Origin: Paracoccaceae bacterium
GTDB taxonomy: Bacteria; Pseudomonadota; Alphaproteobacteria; Rhodobacterales; Rhodobacteraceae
Length of the DNA: 8,845 nt
Reading direction: 5' to 3'
Assembly: GCA_007120685.1 (NCBI GenBank)
Contig: SKNG01000286.1
Location: 1 to 8,845, forward strand
Shown in pieces: positions 6,940 to 8,845 of the stretch; position 1 is the stretch's first letter; each line of letters begins with the position of its first letter. The notes beneath the pieces are model-generated. The model saw nothing but the letters and a program-made list of their open reading frames with translations, made no database searches and was not told the DNA's origin. The position numbers and the translations under genes are program-made.

Positions 6940-8637
6940 ATGACCCCGAAACACCCCGGCCCCCGCCACAACATCCGCGACATCTTTCCCCCCACCGGGC
7001 CGGACATCACCGCCAGAAGCTGGCTGACCGAAGCGCCGATGCGGATGCTGATGAACAACCTGCACCCGGATGTGGCGGAAAACCCGCATGAACTGGTCGT
7101 CTATGGCGGTATCGGCCGCGCCGCCCGCACCTGGGATGACTTCGACCGCATCGTCGCGGCGCTGAAGGATCTGGACGACGACCAGACCCTGCTGGTGCAG
7201 TCCGGCAAGCCCGTGGGCATCTTCCGCACCCACCGCGACGCCCCGCGCGTGCTGATCGCCAATTCCAACCTGGTGCCGCATTGGGCCACCTGGGACCATT
7301 TCAGCGAGTTGGACCGAAAGGGCCTTGCCATGTACGGCCAGATGACCGCCGGCAGCTGGATCTACATCGGCACGCAAGGGATCGTGCAGGGCACCTACGA
7401 GACCTTTGCCGAGGCCGGGCGCCAGCATTACGGCGGCGACCTGCGCGGCAAATGGATCCTCACCGCCGGCCTTGGCGGCATGGGCGGCGCGCAGCCGCTG
7501 GCGGCGGTGATGGCCGGCGCCTGCTGTCTGGCCGTCGAATGCGACGAAACCCGCGCCGATTTCCGCATTCGCACCCGTTATTGCGACGAAAAGACCCACA
7601 GCCTGGACGAGGCCCTGGCACTGATCGACCGCTGGACACAGGCGGGCGAGGCGAAATCCGTGGCCCTGATCGGCAATGCCGCCGATGTCTTTCCCGAGCT
7701 TGCGAGGCGGATGAAGCAGGGCGGGACGCGCCCTGACATGGTCACCGACCAGACCAGCGCCCATGACCCGGTGCATGGCTATCTGCCGCAGGGCTGGACC
7801 GTCGCCGAATGGCGCGCGAAACAGGAGACCGACCCGAAAGCCGTCGAGAAAGCCGCGCGCGCCAGCATGAAGATCCATGTCGCGGCGATGGTCGATTTCT
7901 GGAACGCGGGCGTGCCGGTGCTGGACTATGGCAACAACATCCGCCAGGTCGCGCTGGAGGAAGGGCTGGAAAACGCCTTTGCCTTCCCCGGTTTCGTCCC
8001 GGCCTATATCCGCCCGCTGTTCTGCCGGGGCGTGGGTCCCTTCCGCTGGTGCGCGCTCTCGGGCGACCCCGAGGATATCTACCGGACTGACCAGCGGATG
8101 AAGGACCTTTTCCCCGAAAACGACCATCTGCACAGATGGCTTGACCTCGCGCGAGAGCGCATCGCCTTTCAGGGCCTGCCCGCGCGGATCATGTGGATCG
8201 GGCTGGGCGAGCGGCACAAGGCCGGGCTGGCGATCAATGAGATGGTCCGGAATGGCGAATTGAAAGCGCCCGTGGTCATCGGCCGCGACCATCTGGATTC
8301 CGGCTCTGTCGCCAGCCCCAACCGGGAAACCGAGGCGATGAAGGACGGCTCTGACGCCGTTTCCGACTGGCCCCTGCTGAACGCGCTGCTGAACACTGCC
8401 AGCGGCGCCACCTGGGTCAGCCTGCACCACGGCGGCGGCGTCGGCATGGGGTTTTCGCAGCATTCCGGCATGGTCATCGTCTGCGACGGCAGCGCGGATG
8501 CCGACCGCCGGCTGGAACGCGTGCTGTGGAACGACCCCGCAACCGGCGTGATGCGCCATGCCGATGCGGGCTATGAGATCGCGCTGGACTGCGCCCGCGA
8601 ACACGGGCTCAACCTGCCGGCCATCCTGAAGCCATGA
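6940..8637 (+). CDS. hutU: Urocanate hydratase (HutU, urocanase)
   Basis: This 565-aa cytoplasmic enzyme uses tightly bound NAD+ as an electrophile to hydrate urocanate to 4-imidazolone-5-propanoate, the second step. Recognisable blocks are SWLTEAPMRMLMNNL (27-41), ELVVYGGIGRAAR (51-63), LLVQSGKPVG (84-93), the dinucleotide-binding AGLGGMGGAQP (176-186), DYGNNIRQVA (329-338), FCRGVGPFRW (361-370) and SLHHGGGVGMGFSQHSGM (494-511). It is about eight residues longer than Pseudomonas putida urocanase. The notable oddity is ARIMWIGLG at 415-423. Where I recall Cys410 of P. putida urocanase in an ARICW motif, this protein has M418 (codon ATG at 8191-8193). The rest of the site is intact. The ATG at 6940 is one base after hutG, with GAGG at 6931-6934. 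The frame is open further upstream inside hutG, but that part is not urocanase-like. It is the last gene before the terminator hairpin. Confidence 0.96.
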   Translation: MTPKHPGPRHNIRDIFPPTGPDITARSWLTEAPMRMLMNNLHPDVAENPHELVVYGGIGRAARTWDDFDRIVAALKDLDDDQTLLVQSGKPVGIFRTHRDAPRVLIANSNLVPHWATWDHFSELDRKGLAMYGQMTAGSWIYIGTQGIVQGTYETFAEAGRQHYGGDLRGKWILTAGLGGMGGAQPLAAVMAGACCLAVECDETRADFRIRTRYCDEKTHSLDEALALIDRWTQAGEAKSVALIGNAADVFPELARRMKQGGTRPDMVTDQTSAHDPVHGYLPQGWTVAEWRAKQETDPKAVEKAARASMKIHVAAMVDFWNAGVPVLDYGNNIRQVALEEGLENAFAFPGFVPAYIRPLFCRGVGPFRWCALSGDPEDIYRTDQRMKDLFPENDHLHRWLDLARERIAFQGLPARIMWIGLGERHKAGLAINEMVRNGELKAPVVIGRDHLDSGSVASPNRETEAMKDGSDAVSDWPLLNALLNTASGATWVSLHHGGGVGMGFSQHSGMVIVCDGSADADRRLERVLWNDPATGVMRHADAGYEIALDCAREHGLNLPAILKP

Positions 8638-8641
8638 CGCA

Positions 8642-8674
8642 GCACGGGCACGCGCAGGCCGCGCGTGCCCGTGC
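8642..8674 (+). terminator. Strong hairpin after hutU, probable transcription terminator
   Basis: A perfect 14-bp stem (8642-8655 pairing with 8661-8674, arm GCACGGGCACGCGC) encloses the 5-nt loop AGGCC, beginning 5 nt after the hutU stop. No T-run follows, so it is not a textbook intrinsic terminator. A stem this stable at the operon end is nevertheless a plausible terminator or 3'-end protector in a high-GC genome. Confidence 0.65.
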
Positions 8675-8770
8675 CCGAAGGGTTGCCCTCAGCCCCGCGT
8701 GGAACCTGGGGGCGCGCGGGTGTGATACCGTTTCCGGTTGATCGCTTCGGCAGGCGCGGGGGGCGGGGTG
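8675..8770. other. Non-coding stretch after the hut operon
   Basis: I see no supported gene. Open frames on the minus strand here run through repeat-like DNA and overlap the end of hutU. The stretch leads into the palindromes that follow. Confidence 0.4.
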
Positions 8771-8790
8771 ACGCGCCTTCGAAGGCGCGT
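8771..8790. repeat. Perfect 20-bp palindrome
   Basis: Half-site ACGCGCCTTC is followed directly by its reverse complement, centred on TTCGAA. It is separated by 2 nt from the next palindrome, which has the same TTCGAA centre. The pair resembles dispersed palindromic intergenic repeats I recall from Rhodobacteraceae. Confidence 0.7.
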
Positions 8791-8792
8791 GC

Positions 8793-8816
8793 GAACGGGC
8801 TTTCGAAAGCCCGTTC
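8793..8816. repeat. Perfect 24-bp palindrome
   Basis: Half-site GAACGGGCTTTC (8793-8804) is followed by its exact reverse complement (8805-8816), again centred on TTCGAA. With the neighbouring 20-bp palindrome it forms a tandem hairpin unit. It could be a bidirectional terminator or a REP-like repeat; only part of the downstream context is in the window. Confidence 0.7.
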
Positions 8817-8845
8817 TTCGCCATTGCGCATGCGACCCGAGCCAA

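Noticed and set aside
6736..8604. 622-codon open frame on the minus strand opposite hutU
   Set aside because: It mirrors the urocanase codons, shows no recognisable domain, and would have to coexist with the well-conserved hutU frame.
8571..8845. Two overlapping minus-strand frames (86 and 78 codons) past and over the hutU end
   Set aside because: They are read through the palindromic repeats and the terminator stem and overlap the hutU 3' end. Such frames are typical artefacts of repeat DNA.
1..8845. CRISPR arrays, tRNA/rRNA genes, insertion sequences, phage or defence genes
   Set aside because: None was seen. No spaced direct repeats, transposase motifs or RNA gene signatures appear, and the window is almost entirely filled by the hut locus.

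Overview
The window is high-GC, densely coded DNA. Its gene content, codon style and intergenic repeats suggest an alphaproteobacterium, most likely of the Rhodobacteraceae (Paracoccus/Rhodobacter-like). That placement is inferred from gene order and remembered repeat families, not from a search. The window carries a complete histidine utilization (hut) locus of the five-step type, which goes through N-formylglutamate, plus the 5' part of a fatty-acyl-CoA ligase gene.

Layout, left to right. Positions 1-926, minus strand: N-terminal 308 codons of a FadD-like long-chain acyl-CoA ligase with a GTG start, cut by the window edge. Positions 927-1119: a gap with no gene. Positions 1120-1830, minus: hutC, a GntR/UTRA repressor, overlapping by 11 nt the end of hutF (1820-3193, minus; formimidoylglutamate deiminase). 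Positions 3194-3305: a divergent control region with AT-rich promoter-like elements and two imperfect palindromes, so probably the HutC operator. Plus strand: hutI (3306-4502), hutH (4496-6013, overlapping hutI by 7 nt), a 130-nt gap filled by a repeat-like element made of consecutive hairpins, hutG (6144-6938) and hutU (6940-8637). A perfect 14-bp hairpin five bases past the hutU stop is a likely terminator. It is followed by two large perfect palindromes near the right edge.

How the genes work together. HutH deaminates L-histidine to urocanate. HutU hydrates urocanate to imidazolonepropionate. HutI opens the ring to give N-formimino-L-glutamate. HutF removes ammonia to give N-formylglutamate. 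HutG releases formate and L-glutamate. HutC, co-encoded with HutF, is expected to repress both divergent units until urocanate accumulates. No histidine/urocanate transporter lies in the window.

I see no new biological system here; the locus is a canonical hut cluster in one of its known arrangements. The points most worth a second look are a Met in HutU where I expect the conserved active-site-region Cys, the hairpin-rich repeat inside the operon between hutH and hutG, the paired palindromes in the divergent promoter, and a G9 tract abutting the hutF start.
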